Notes: generated by a model not told the origin, from the letters alone. Positions 27,755 to 36,207 are shown, numbered from the stretch's first letter. The stretch is DNA of 64,000 nucleotides from Halobacteriovoraceae bacterium (GCA_020635135.1 JACKAJ010000015.1:1566233-1630232), one strand, 5' to 3'. Numbers and translations are program-made.

Positions 27755-28324
27755 ATGGCTAAAAGGCTATTAGCAATTGTCGCAACGATGCTTATAGCCT
27801 TTGGCTACGCCTTTTATACCCATCAAAAAATTCAAAAAATGATCGTTTCAGAACAAGGTAGTGAGAAAGAAGCGCTTGTTTTAAAGAGTGTTCCTGATGC
27901 CAATTTTGAGCGTCTCAATGGCGAAAAAATTAATCTTCGAACTTTTATTTCTCAAGAATCAAAAAAGTATATTTTTGTTCATTTTTGGGGAACCTGGTGT
28001 GCTCCTTGCGAAGTGGAGTTTCCTGCGTTGCTGAAGTTTATTCGCAAGGCTAAAGCCCATAATGCCAACTTCTATTTAGTTGCCGTTAATGATGAAGTGA
28101 AGAAAGTTAAGAAGTTTCTCGATCGTTTTAAATCAGAATTTGAAACACTCGGGAATGTTGAGATTTTTGTTGAAAATAATGGTGAGTTTTTTGAAAAATT
28201 TGGGACGGCGAAAGTTCCAGAGACCTATGTGTTTGAATCCCAAACATTGGAAGCTTTAAAGAAATTCGTAGGCCCGCAAGAGTGGGAAAATGTCTATTAT
28301 CTAGACTGGCTACGATCCCTGTAA
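27755..28324 (+). CDS. TlpA/ResA-like membrane-anchored thioredoxin
   Basis: 189 residues. The uncleaved N-terminal membrane segment (~5-20) places the thioredoxin fold (~45-185) in the periplasm. The active site is WCAPC (Cys82, Cys85), and the cis-Pro region is KVPETYVF. Family members reduce disulfides in exported proteins or cytochrome c apoproteins; the substrate is unknown. It lies 9 bp after rplQ, an unusual neighbour for an r-protein operon. The conserved active site supports activity. Confidence 0.85.
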   Translation: MAKRLLAIVATMLIAFGYAFYTHQKIQKMIVSEQGSEKEALVLKSVPDANFERLNGEKINLRTFISQESKKYIFVHFWGTWCAPCEVEFPALLKFIRKAKAHNANFYLVAVNDEVKKVKKFLDRFKSEFETLGNVEIFVENNGEFFEKFGTAKVPETYVFESQTLEALKKFVGPQEWENVYYLDWLRSL

Positions 28325-28484
28325 TTAGAAAATCATTAATTTTCATTGGTAAGTGGTGGAAAGTTCAAGGCTATCTTACTGGACTTCTATACTCAGGATC
28401 TAAGAGGTTAGATGTAAAGTTTTTAAGCAATATCCCGATTAGTTTAATAGAAATATTGTTGAAAACTTCTACAAGGATTGGCTT

Positions 28485-30053
28485 ATGATTTCTTGGGACA
28501 CAATTAAAGACCTTCACGTTATTCAGAAACTTTCTGAAATTTTGGGACGTTGGTTTGCCATCGACATTATCTATGTGGATGAATTTGGAAAGCTCCAAGA
28601 CGATTTTGACGTTCAAAAACATGAGTTTAAGTCTTATCTTTTTAAAACACAAATGTTGTCCCCGAAAGGAAAAGAATTTCTTCAACAAGATATTGATGAA
28701 GCAATCAAAACTTTGAACAATTCCAAAGATAATGTGGTCGAATTTTCGACATTCTATCCTGGTGTAAAAGGAATGATCACACATGTCCTTTCTGAAGGTG
28801 CAGGAATTGGGTACGTCATTTCCTATTGTTATGCTGCTGAAAATTTTGGAAAAAGCGATGAAAAGCAACTAATAGAAAAAATGGTTTCTATCGGTTACTT
28901 AGCGGAAGAAGCTGAGCTTGCTTCTAAAAAATTACCTCATCTTGAAAAATATCAGATGGACTACCTCCGTGAACTCTTGACTTTATACTCTGATGAGATT
29001 GGAACTTATCAAAGTGAAATTGCCATGAGGGAGCAGAGAATTCGCGATCTCAATTCTGAAGTGACGAATAAATATCGCTATCATCACATGATTGGGAAAT
29101 CCAAGAAGATGCAACAAATTTATGCTCTTCTTGAAAAAATTGCGACAACGGAATCCACAATCCTCATCCAAGGGGAGAATGGGACCGGGAAAGAACTCGT
29201 GGCTAAGGCCATTCATTATAATTCTCAACGAAAAGATAAACTGTTTGTTGCTCAAAACTGTTCAGCTTTTAACGATAACCTTTTAGATTCAGAACTTTTT
29301 GGTCACGTAAAAGGTGCATTTACTGGCGCTGTTAAAGATAAACGCGGACTTTTTGAAACAGCTGATGGAGGGACATTATTCCTCGACGAAATTGGAGATA
29401 CTTCACTGACGATGCAAGTTAAACTGTTGCGAGTTCTACAAGAAGGAACATTTCTGCCAGTAGGGGCGACGACTCCTAAAAAAGTCAACGTTCGCATCAT
29501 TGCAGCGACCAATAAGCCACTAAAAGAGATGATTGCGAAAGGTGAGTTTCGTGAAGACCTTTATTACAGAATCAACGTTATTAACGTGGGCTTGCCACCT
29601 TTAAGAGAAAGAAAAGAAGATGTCCCTCTTTTAGTGGATCATTTTCTTGAAAAACGCTGTGCGGAGAAAGGCTATAGTCTTAAAACAATTTCTAAAAAAT
29701 GTATGGAAAAGATGCTCGATTATACTTGGCCAGGAAATATTCGAGAACTAGAAAACGAAATCGAAAGACTGGTGGTTTTGGCAGGTGAAGACAATGTTAT
29801 TACTCCTGAGTTGTTGAGCTCCAGAATTTTGGAAAAGGTTGGGGGAGGCACACCTGTTGGTTTAAAAGGTGTTAATACGACAGGAACATTGAAAGAAGCT
29901 TTAGAAGAGCTTGAAGCCTATATGATCAAAGAAGGGCTCAAGCGCACTAACTACAATAAATCAAAACTTGCGAAGGAACTAGGAATCAGCCGCGCTGGGC
30001 TTATTATGAAAGTTGATAAGTATGGGCTCGATAAAAGAAAGAAAGCTTCGTAA
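28485..30053 (+). CDS. Sigma54-dependent transcriptional activator
   Basis: 522 residues. The N-terminal ~180 residues are a sensor-like domain (VIQKLSEILGRWFAIDIIYVD) that faintly resembles PocR/GAF types, plus a helical linker. It has no receiver Asp. The AAA+ domain (~200-435) has Walker A GENGTGKE (~230), the sigma54-contact loop GAFTGA (~277-282), Walker B GGTLFLDEIGD and the arginine-finger region REDLYYRI. A Fis-type HTH ends the protein (NYNKSKLAKELGISRAGLI). All elements needed for sigma54 activation are present. Its targets are not evident; no clear -24/-12 site was found nearby. Confidence 0.88.
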   Translation: MISWDTIKDLHVIQKLSEILGRWFAIDIIYVDEFGKLQDDFDVQKHEFKSYLFKTQMLSPKGKEFLQQDIDEAIKTLNNSKDNVVEFSTFYPGVKGMITHVLSEGAGIGYVISYCYAAENFGKSDEKQLIEKMVSIGYLAEEAELASKKLPHLEKYQMDYLRELLTLYSDEIGTYQSEIAMREQRIRDLNSEVTNKYRYHHMIGKSKKMQQIYALLEKIATTESTILIQGENGTGKELVAKAIHYNSQRKDKLFVAQNCSAFNDNLLDSELFGHVKGAFTGAVKDKRGLFETADGGTLFLDEIGDTSLTMQVKLLRVLQEGTFLPVGATTPKKVNVRIIAATNKPLKEMIAKGEFREDLYYRINVINVGLPPLRERKEDVPLLVDHFLEKRCAEKGYSLKTISKKCMEKMLDYTWPGNIRELENEIERLVVLAGEDNVITPELLSSRILEKVGGGTPVGLKGVNTTGTLKEALEELEAYMIKEGLKRTNYNKSKLAKELGISRAGLIMKVDKYGLDKRKKAS

Positions 30054-30065
30054 AACTCCAATTTT

Positions 30066-30098
30066 TTTGCTACTCCTAATATATAAAGGAGTAGCAAA
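30066..30098 (+). promoter_or_regulatory. Hairpin masking the cupin ribosome binding site
   Basis: TTTGCTACTCCT (30066-30077) is the perfect reverse complement of AGGAGTAGCAAA (30087-30098), with a 9-base AT-rich loop. The right arm contains the Shine-Dalgarno AGGAG and ends on the A of the start codon at 30098. It is preceded by a T-run, so it might also act as a terminator for the upstream gene on the other reading. Confidence 0.6.
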
Positions 30099-30574
30099 TG
30101 AAACCTTTTATAAATTTAGATGCAGTTAAAATGAATTCTCATGAACATGGCGATTTCAAAAGTCAGTTTGGTCCGATCTCAGATTTAATAGGCGCGAAAA
30201 AACTAGGTTATAGCCTGACTGTTGTTCCGCCAGGCAAAAAAGTTTGTCCTTACCACAATCATCACGTCAATGAAGAAATGTTTTTGATCCTAGAAGGTCA
30301 AGGAACTTTGCGCTTTGGGGATAAGGAATATCCAGTTGGAAAACATGATATCATTGCTTGTCCTCCAGGGGGACAAGAAGTGGCTCATCAAATTATCAAT
30401 ACTGGAAATAAGGATCTCAAGTATCTCAGTTTGAGTACCTCGATTGAGCATGAAATTTGCGAGTATCCCGATTCTCAAAAAACAATTAGCTTTGTAGGAA
30501 ATTTTCAAAATAGAAAGTTTAGACATGTTTCAAAATTAGATGTCGATATTGATTATTTTGAAGATGAATCTTAA
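30098..30574 (+). CDS. Cupin-domain protein
   Basis: 158 residues. Cupin motif 1 is PYHNHHVNEEMFLILEGQG (~48-66), giving the His, His and Glu metal ligands. Motif 2 is less clear (PGGQEVAHQIINTG, ~88-101). It resembles small cupins that bind sugars or act as dioxygenase/isomerase relatives; no specific activity can be assigned. It is probably cytoplasmic, with no signal peptide. Translation may be controlled by the hairpin that covers its SD. The short distance (45 bp) from the sigma54 activator suggests a functional link, which is unproven. Confidence 0.8.
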   Translation: MKPFINLDAVKMNSHEHGDFKSQFGPISDLIGAKKLGYSLTVVPPGKKVCPYHNHHVNEEMFLILEGQGTLRFGDKEYPVGKHDIIACPPGGQEVAHQIINTGNKDLKYLSLSTSIEHEICEYPDSQKTISFVGNFQNRKFRHVSKLDVDIDYFEDES

Positions 30575-30594
30575 CCTAAGTCAATTTGCCAGAG

Positions 30595-30613
30595 TAAAAA
30601 CTCGTAGTTTTTA
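30595..30613 (+). terminator. Possible weak terminator after the cupin gene
   Basis: TAAAAACT (30595-30602) and AGTTTTTA (30606-30613) form an 8-bp AT-rich stem with a 3-base loop. It lies 20 bp past the cupin stop. The low GC content makes it weak as an intrinsic terminator. Confidence 0.35.
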
Positions 30614-30651
30614 TAGTTAATCTTGTGATTTCTTGACTTCTCTTTTTGCTA

Positions 30652-30682
30652 GTGATTTATCACGGGCAGTGAATTAATTCAC
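30652..30682. promoter_or_regulatory. Two adjacent operator-like palindromes
   Basis: GTGATTTATCAC (30652-30663, GTGA/TCAC arms) and the perfect palindrome GTGAATTAATTCAC (30669-30682) share half-sites and have centres 18 bp apart. They lie 22-52 bp upstream of the start at 30705, just after TTGACT at 30633-30638. A dimeric repressor or activator site is plausible; the regulator is unknown. Confidence 0.45.
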
Positions 30683-30704
30683 AATAATTTGAAGGAGAAT
30701 TCCG

Positions 30705-31175
30705 ATGAAAAATGTATTTTTAATTTCGCTTTTTGCTAGTTTGTTTACAAGTTCACTATGCCGAGCTGATATTAGTTGTATCTTTCAAGATTACGATCTT
30801 TTTGATGTCGAGTACGATACATTTCATGCAGATGAAAGAACTGCAGAATACAAAACATTTGCAGGGACGACTGATAAATACGATGTTGATCAATACGTCG
30901 TCGGATCTTATGATGATCTTTCAGCGTTTTCTATGGATGGCGGGGGAGTCTTTAAAAACCTCAAAGAATACATGGATATAATCCTCAAAGGAGCTGGCTT
31001 GAGTTCTGCTGATATTTCAGAAATTGAAGCTCTTTCTGTTAATGGTGATTTCGTTGTCGCTATAAATGGTGGTTCAGGAAGTAATGGCGATACAGCCTAT
31101 ATTAGAAAACAGCCTGAAGAAGTTGTTGGTGGTGAATTCGAAGTTGCTCAGTACGTATTTAGCATTTGCGAATAA
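30705..31175 (+). CDS. Small exported protein of unknown function
   Basis: 156 residues with a clear signal peptide ending near SLCRA (residue ~21). The mature protein is acidic and keeps two cysteines (near the start and third from the end). I do not recognise the family. Strong AAGGAG lies before the ATG, tandem palindromes lie upstream and a terminator follows, so it looks like a separately regulated single gene. Confidence 0.75.
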   Translation: MKNVFLISLFASLFTSSLCRADISCIFQDYDLFDVEYDTFHADERTAEYKTFAGTTDKYDVDQYVVGSYDDLSAFSMDGGGVFKNLKEYMDIILKGAGLSSADISEIEALSVNGDFVVAINGGSGSNGDTAYIRKQPEEVVGGEFEVAQYVFSICE

Positions 31176-31197
31176 TTTCTAAGATATTTTTCAAAAT

Positions 31198-31234
31198 AAA
31201 GCCTTTTCGCTGGACCCAGGGGAGAGGCTTTTTT
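31198..31234 (+). terminator. Rho-independent terminator
   Basis: AAAGCCT (31198-31204) pairs with AGGCTTT (31225-31231) around a 20-base partly paired loop, ending in a run of six T. It lies 23 bp past the small exported gene. Confidence 0.65.
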
Positions 31235-31300
31235 CGATTAAACCCTTTATTTCTATTAAAATCTCTTACGTGGAAGTTGATTAATTCTTAGGAGAAAGCT

Positions 31301-31313
31301 AAAGTTGTGCCTA
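31301..31313 (+). promoter_or_regulatory. 5'-leader motif shared with the YceI-like gene
   Basis: The block around 31297-31313 (AGCTAAAGTTGTGCCTAT) matches AGCTAAAAGTTGTGCCTAT before the YceI-like gene (35565-35583) with one indel. Here it ends about 14 bases before the carboxyltransferase start. At the other locus it falls at the predicted transcription start, so it may be a common 5'-end RNA element. Confidence 0.4.
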
Positions 31314-31328
31314 TCTTAAGGAGTGACA

Positions 31329-32891
31329 ATGACAGAGAGCGAAAACGCAAAGAGAGCTGTGCTCGATGAGATGAATCAAGCGGCTGAATTGGGTGGTGGT
31401 GAAGCCCGAATTCAAAGACAACACGAGCAAGGAAAATACACGGCCAGAGAGCGAATTGAAAGACTCCTCGATCCCAAATCATTTATTGAATTTGATAAAT
31501 TTGTCACTCACCGCTGTTCTCAATTTGGAATTGAAAATCAAAAATACCTAGGTGATGGCGTAATCACAGGAATTGGGACTATCAATGGTCGACAAGTGGC
31601 CATCTTCTCTCAAGATTTTACTTGTTGGGGAGGAGCTCTTGGAGAAGCATTTGCTAAAAAGATTTGCAAGGTCATGGATTATGCTCTCAACAATATGATT
31701 CCTGTTATTGGAATTAATGATTCTGGCGGGGCAAGAATTCAAGAAGGTGTCGCCTCTCTAGCTGGGTATGCCGAAATATTTTATCGTAACGTCGATTGCT
31801 CAGGTGTCATTCCTCAAATTTCTCTTATTATGGGGCCATGTGCTGGCGGAGCTGTTTATTCTCCGGCCATGACAGATTTTATATTTATGGTGGATCAAAC
31901 TTCCTATATGTTTGTGACGGGACCTGATGTCATTAAGACTGTTACTCACGAAGAAGTGACCAAAGATGAATTGGGAGGAGCTAAAACCCATAACGAAAAG
32001 TCAGGAGTCGCGCAGTTTATTTGTCGCGATGAAGATGATTGCTTTGAAAGGGTAAGGGAATTAATGTTCTTTATTCCGCAGTCTAATAATGAAAAGCCTC
32101 AAGATGTTCCCACTCAGGATAACGTTGAGAGAGTCAACAACTCTCTTAAAACGTTTATCCCAGATAGTTCTAAAAAACCTTATGACATGAAAGAAATTAT
32201 TCTTGAGATTGTCGACAATAAACACTTCTTTGAAGTCCAATCACTCTTCGCTCAGAATATTCTTTGTGGGTTTGCAAGAATGGGGGGAATGGCAATAGGG
32301 ATTGTCGCTAACCAGCCTAACTTTTTAGCAGGTGTACTTGATATTAATTCAGCGACAAAGGCTGCGAGGTTTGTGCGCTTTTGTGATGCTTTTAATATTC
32401 CACTATTAACTTTGGTGGATGTACCAGGATTTTTGCCAGGAACTGTGCAAGAGTACGGTGGAATTATCCGCCATGGAGCCAAGCTCCTGTATGCTTTTAG
32501 TGAAGCAACAGTCCCCATGGTGACATTGATTACGAGAAAAGCTTATGGAGGTGCTTACGATGTTATGGCTTCCAAGCATATTCGTGCTGATATCAATTTA
32601 GCTTATCCCAGATCTGAGATTGCTGTCATGGGAGCTGATGGAGCTGTTAATATTATTTTTAGAAATGAGCTCAAAGGATTAAAGGGAAAAGACTTTGATA
32701 AGAAAAAAGCTGAGCTGGTTTTAAATTATGAAAACGAATTTAATAATCCGTATAAGGCAGCTGAACTTGGTTATATTGATGAAGTGATTTATCCAGAAGA
32801 AACAAGAAGAAAACTTATTAAGCACTTTCAGTTTTTAAAACATAAAAATGTCAAAAGACCAGCTAGAAAACATGGGAACATTCCTCTATGA
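31329..32891 (+). CDS. Acyl-CoA carboxylase, carboxyltransferase subunit (PccB-like)
   Basis: 520 residues from ATG 31329; AAGGAG sits 5 bases upstream, overlapping a GTG that could be read as a longer start. It has the two crotonase-like halves of a fused carboxyltransferase. Landmarks are SGGARIQEGVASL (N-half oxyanion region), GPCAGGAVYSPA, DVPGFLPGTVQEYGGIIRHGAKLLYAF and RKAYGGAYDVM. This is the propionyl/methylcrotonyl/acetyl-CoA family; substrate is not decidable from sequence, propionyl-CoA being most usual. It transfers CO2 from carboxybiotin to acyl-CoA. It overlaps the next gene by 4 bp. Confidence 0.9.
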   Translation: MTESENAKRAVLDEMNQAAELGGGEARIQRQHEQGKYTARERIERLLDPKSFIEFDKFVTHRCSQFGIENQKYLGDGVITGIGTINGRQVAIFSQDFTCWGGALGEAFAKKICKVMDYALNNMIPVIGINDSGGARIQEGVASLAGYAEIFYRNVDCSGVIPQISLIMGPCAGGAVYSPAMTDFIFMVDQTSYMFVTGPDVIKTVTHEEVTKDELGGAKTHNEKSGVAQFICRDEDDCFERVRELMFFIPQSNNEKPQDVPTQDNVERVNNSLKTFIPDSSKKPYDMKEIILEIVDNKHFFEVQSLFAQNILCGFARMGGMAIGIVANQPNFLAGVLDINSATKAARFVRFCDAFNIPLLTLVDVPGFLPGTVQEYGGIIRHGAKLLYAFSEATVPMVTLITRKAYGGAYDVMASKHIRADINLAYPRSEIAVMGADGAVNIIFRNELKGLKGKDFDKKKAELVLNYENEFNNPYKAAELGYIDEVIYPEETRRKLIKHFQFLKHKNVKRPARKHGNIPL

Positions 32892-34300
32892 AAAAGATTC
32901 TCATTATAAATCGTGGTGAAATTGCTATTCGAGTGGCTAAAGCCATTAATGAATTAGGACATATCAGTGTGGGGTTGTGGACAGACAATGAGCCAGAAGC
33001 TGCTCACCTCGAATATTGCCAACAATGGGTCCATCTTCCAGGAAAAAATAATACTGAAACTTATCTCAATCAGGAAAAGATTTTAGAAATTATCGAACAG
33101 TATAATGTTGATGCTGTTCACCCAGGTTATGGATTTTTGGCAGAAAACGGAGAGTTTGTCGAAAAGCTTGAAAAGAAAAAAGTTATTTTTATTGGGCCCA
33201 ATGCTAAGGCGATTGAATTGATGGGGGACAAGGCCGTATCTAAAAAAATGGCGGAAAAAGCAGGTGTTCCTACTATCCCTGGTTCAGTTGGAGAAGTTGA
33301 TAGCGTTAAAGAGGCTAAAGACATTGCAAAAAAAATTGGTTACCCCGTTCTTCTTAAAGCAGTTGCAGGAGGTGGAGGGAAAGGAATGCGGGCTTGTTTC
33401 AGCGAAGATGAGCTTGAGAAAAATTTTGAAGCCGTTAAAAGAGAAGCACTGTCATCATTTAGCAATGATGGTCTTTTAGTTGAAAAATATATTTTAAATC
33501 CTCATCATATTGAAGTTCAAGTGTTGGGAGATAAGCAGGGGAATATCTATCATTTGTATGAAAGAGAATGTTCCGTTCAAAGACGCCATCAGAAAATAAT
33601 CGAAGAAGCCCCTTCTCCCTTTATTGGAGATGACCAGGCTTTGCGAAAAGCGATATGTGAAACAGCGATTAAACTTGCTCGAGAAGTTAACTATGATTCA
33701 GCTGGTACAGTTGAGTTCATTATGGACGAAGACCGGTCATTTTATTTCTTAGAAATGAATACCAGAATTCAAGTCGAACACCCTATCACTGAAGAAGTGA
33801 CGGGAGTTGATTTGCTAGTCAATATGATTAAAGTTGCACTGAATGAACCAATAGATTTTCAAAAACAAGATGATATCTCATTACACGGTCATGCCATTGA
33901 ATGCCGGATTTGTGCTGAAGATCCTGTAACAATGTTGCCAGCACCAGGAAAAATTTCAGGGATTTCTTTCACTTTTCCCCAGGGAATACGTTTTGATCAT
34001 TGTCTCTATGCAGGTCAAGAAATTACTCCTTCATTCGATCCTATGATAGGGAAACTTGTTGCAAAAGGATTACACCGCTCGGCCTGTCTTTCAAAAATGC
34101 GAAGTGCACTTAAGGGATTAAAAATTGAAGGTTTGAAAAACAATATTCCCCTTCATCAAAAGATATTATCGGAAAAACAATTTGTTTCAGGGATTTATAG
34201 TACAAAATACATTGAAGAAGTTAAGCCTCAGGAAAGCTTAGAAAATGAAAATATTTTTGATAAAGTTGTGAACATTATTGCAGGAGAGGTCAACCTTTGA
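32888..34300 (+). CDS. Biotin carboxylase subunit
   Basis: 470 residues. ATP-grasp enzyme that carboxylates biotin. Motifs: ILIINRGEIAIRV at the start, HPGYGFLAEN, the glycine-rich lid KAVAGGGGKGMR, ERECSVQRRHQKIIEEAP, and FLEMNTRIQVEHPITEEVTG with catalytic Arg/Glu. It ends with the biotin carboxylase C-domain plus a ~25-residue tail. AccC of fatty-acid synthesis is ~450 residues, so this is close to that size, but its partners identify it as an acyl-CoA carboxylase subunit. It is coupled at both ends (ATGA-type overlaps). Confidence 0.93.
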   Translation: MKKILIINRGEIAIRVAKAINELGHISVGLWTDNEPEAAHLEYCQQWVHLPGKNNTETYLNQEKILEIIEQYNVDAVHPGYGFLAENGEFVEKLEKKKVIFIGPNAKAIELMGDKAVSKKMAEKAGVPTIPGSVGEVDSVKEAKDIAKKIGYPVLLKAVAGGGGKGMRACFSEDELEKNFEAVKREALSSFSNDGLLVEKYILNPHHIEVQVLGDKQGNIYHLYERECSVQRRHQKIIEEAPSPFIGDDQALRKAICETAIKLAREVNYDSAGTVEFIMDEDRSFYFLEMNTRIQVEHPITEEVTGVDLLVNMIKVALNEPIDFQKQDDISLHGHAIECRICAEDPVTMLPAPGKISGISFTFPQGIRFDHCLYAGQEITPSFDPMIGKLVAKGLHRSACLSKMRSALKGLKIEGLKNNIPLHQKILSEKQFVSGIYSTKYIEEVKPQESLENENIFDKVVNIIAGEVNL

Positions 34301-34770
34301 GGATTTATTTAAGTTCAGAAAATAATGAATATATCTGTGATTTTTTCGTCGATAAAGAAAAATACAAGCTAGAGATTAATGGTGAAAAACATGATTTGTT
34401 TTTTAAGAATATTGCTAACCAAATGTTTTATAGCGTTGATCAATTAAGCTGGCATAAAGTAACAAAACTTAAATCTTCGAAAAATATTCATCTTCTCAAT
34501 CAAACATTTAAAGTTCACAAAGGGTTTAAACCATCCGGAAAAAATGGGGACGAATTTGGGTCCCTCGTGACTCAAATGCCTGGAAAAGTCGTGAAAGTTT
34601 TAGTGAAACCCGGGGACAAAATTGAAAAAGGACAAACCCTTCTCATTCTCGAAGCCATGAAAATGGAAAACGAAATCAAAGCCTCTGCAGAAGCCAGTGT
34701 TAAAAGCGTCCACGTCCAGGAAGGTGAAAGCATAGAATCTGGGCATCTTATGATCGAGCTAGATCAATAA
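34297..34770 (+). CDS. Biotin carboxyl carrier protein
   Basis: 157 residues starting at TTG 34297, with CAGGAGAGG well placed before it; the TTG overlaps the upstream TGA by 4 bp. The biotinyl domain lies in the C-terminal ~75 residues and has LILEAMKMENEIKA, giving biotinyl-Lys122. The first ~80 residues form a small beta-rich region that probably docks to the other subunits. It completes a three-gene acyl-CoA carboxylase; the biotin ligase is not in the window. Confidence 0.9.
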   Translation: MRIYLSSENNEYICDFFVDKEKYKLEINGEKHDLFFKNIANQMFYSVDQLSWHKVTKLKSSKNIHLLNQTFKVHKGFKPSGKNGDEFGSLVTQMPGKVVKVLVKPGDKIEKGQTLLILEAMKMENEIKASAEASVKSVHVQEGESIESGHLMIELDQ

Positions 34771-34830
34771 GCAAATTGATTAATTAATCCAATGATTTCA
34801 AATATTTACACTTGGTTACTATTATTGAGA

Positions 34831-34848
34831 TCTTAATTTAAATTAAGA
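34831..34848. other. Perfect 18-bp palindrome in an AT-rich gap
   Basis: TCTTAATTTAAATTAAGA is fully self-complementary. A second palindrome, GATTAATTAATC, lies at 34778-34789. Both sit upstream of the promoter at 34911. They could be protein-binding sites or merely reflect AT richness. Confidence 0.35.
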
Positions 34849-34910
34849 CGCATTTGTGCCGATTAGTCAGAATAAGGATTTTTCCTCATAATTTCATGGG
34901 TTTAGCCTCA

Positions 34911-34919
34911 TGGTATAAT
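34911..34919 (+). promoter_or_regulatory. Extended -10 promoter
   Basis: TGGTATAAT is a perfect extended -10 element (TGnTATAAT). It lies 26 bp before the ATG at 34946, leaving a short leader with AAGGAAG. No good -35 is present, as is normal for this class. Confidence 0.6.
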
Positions 34920-34945
34920 ATTTATTGAGATGAAAAAGGAAGTAA

Positions 34946-35530
34946 ATGGTAGAGCGTAAACGGGATAATAGCGAGATTTTACAGGTGGAAAGCCTGAAAA
35001 ATTATTTTTTTGATCTGCTTGATCAGTTCAATAGCGAGTCGCCTTGCCCTCTTCCTCAAGAAATTGTTTTTTATTCTAGTGATGTTCTCGAAGAATACTC
35101 TCTTAGTGATCGTTTCTCTGAAGATCGAGCATTGGGAATGGCCTTGCTAGAATCCGTTCAGTTGTCTCCAGAAGAACAAAAAAGGGAATTCAAAAAAGTT
35201 GGAGATGTGGCGCTTTTGATGAGTAGCTACTACTCTGAGTCCATCAATAAAAAAATTCTCGATCGCTCTTACTATATTAATATTGGAAAGTCAGCTTACT
35301 ATAAGCTCAATGGTGTTCGCCCGCGGTGTTTTGATATGCCAGCATTTTTTGAAAGATTGGCAGAGTCCTTTGAGTTAATCGGTGCGTTGTTTACGCGTTT
35401 GTCTCTAGAGGTTAAGTCAGATCCAAACCAAAAATATCTTCTCAATCTTTTAAAGAAAGAAGATGATCTCAGTGATATTGAGCGTATAGCCTTGAATGTA
35501 GCTCCCAACTCAAAAAAAATTGTTTCTTAA
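34946..35530 (+). CDS. Hypothetical cytoplasmic protein
   Basis: 194 residues, no signal peptide or membrane segment, largely helical by composition. I do not recognise the family. The segment YYINIGKSAYYKLNGVRPRCFD and a following helix (MPAFFERLAESFELIGALFTRLS) look conserved-type but give no function. The start is supported by AAGGAAG and an extended -10 promoter 26 bp upstream. It is a single-gene unit. Confidence 0.7.
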   Translation: MVERKRDNSEILQVESLKNYFFDLLDQFNSESPCPLPQEIVFYSSDVLEEYSLSDRFSEDRALGMALLESVQLSPEEQKREFKKVGDVALLMSSYYSESINKKILDRSYYINIGKSAYYKLNGVRPRCFDMPAFFERLAESFELIGALFTRLSLEVKSDPNQKYLLNLLKKEDDLSDIERIALNVAPNSKKIVS

Positions 35531-35533
35531 TTT

Positions 35534-35562
35534 TTGTCTTATAGCTTCTTGAAGAGTAGAAT
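35534..35562 (+). promoter_or_regulatory. Sigma70-type promoter of the YceI-like gene
   Basis: TTGTCT (35534-35539), a 17-base spacer and TAGAAT (35557-35562) form a plausible promoter. The predicted start (~35569) falls in the motif AGCTAAAAGTTGTGCCTAT that is shared with the leader at 31297-31313. Confidence 0.5.
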
Positions 35563-35603
35563 TCAGCTAAAAGTTGTGCCTATTAAAATTCAAGGAGTCC
35601 ACT

Positions 35604-36188
35604 ATGAAAAACATAATTTTAATTTTTAGTCTTTTGCCTTTTTTAGCTTTTGGAAAAGTTTGTACTTATAACTTTGATGCCGATAGTGCCAAAGTTGAGT
35701 TCACGGGATACAAGTTTACAGAAAAAGTTGGAGTGAAGGGAACTTTTAAAGATTTCAAAATTTCTGCTCCCAGCAAAGCACCTAGCTTAGAAGGGATTGT
35801 TGGTAATTCTTCGTTTTGGTTAGATGAAATGACAATCGATGCAGGAAAAACAGCTCGAAACGTCAACATCATCAATGGCCTATTTAAAGAAATGGCAGGG
35901 ACGAGTATTCGAGGAGTTGTCACGAATTTCGATAAAGTTTCAAAGATGCTGACTTTTAAATTATTTATCGGTGATAAAACCGAAGATGTTAAAATGGTTT
36001 TCAGTCACGATGGTGAGCGCTTTCTTGCTGAAGGTAAAATTGATCTTATCAAAATTGGTTTGAAATCAGCTTTCGAATCTCTTAGTAAAACTTGCCAGAC
36101 TTTTCACAAAGGGAAAGATGGAGTTTCTAAAACTTGGAGTGAAGTGGCGTTGAGAGTGACAGCCAACATCAAAGAAAAATGTAACTAG
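35604..36188 (+). CDS. YceI-like periplasmic protein
   Basis: 194 residues from ATG 35604, with CAAGGAG upstream; a longer frame from 35574 lacks a signal-type start. The signal peptide (MKNIILIFSLLPFLAFG) is followed by a lipocalin-like beta domain with FDADSAKVEFTGYKFTEKVGVKGTF and a GTSIRGVVTNFD strand, as in YceI proteins, which bind isoprenoid-type lipids. It carries three cysteines. Its ligand is unknown. It converges on the NTF2-like gene with a large palindrome between them. Confidence 0.7.
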   Translation: MKNIILIFSLLPFLAFGKVCTYNFDADSAKVEFTGYKFTEKVGVKGTFKDFKISAPSKAPSLEGIVGNSSFWLDEMTIDAGKTARNVNIINGLFKEMAGTSIRGVVTNFDKVSKMLTFKLFIGDKTEDVKMVFSHDGERFLAEGKIDLIKIGLKSAFESLSKTCQTFHKGKDGVSKTWSEVALRVTANIKEKCN

Positions 36189-36207
36189 TCTTTAAGGTGC
36201 CTCTTTA

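Noticed and set aside
28282..28488. A 68-codon frame overlapping the TlpA-like gene end
   Set aside because: It has no ribosome binding site or family resemblance and partly overlaps a confident gene.
28485..28760. PocR or GAF assignment for the sigma54 activator sensor domain
   Set aside because: Resemblance is too weak to name a family from sequence alone.
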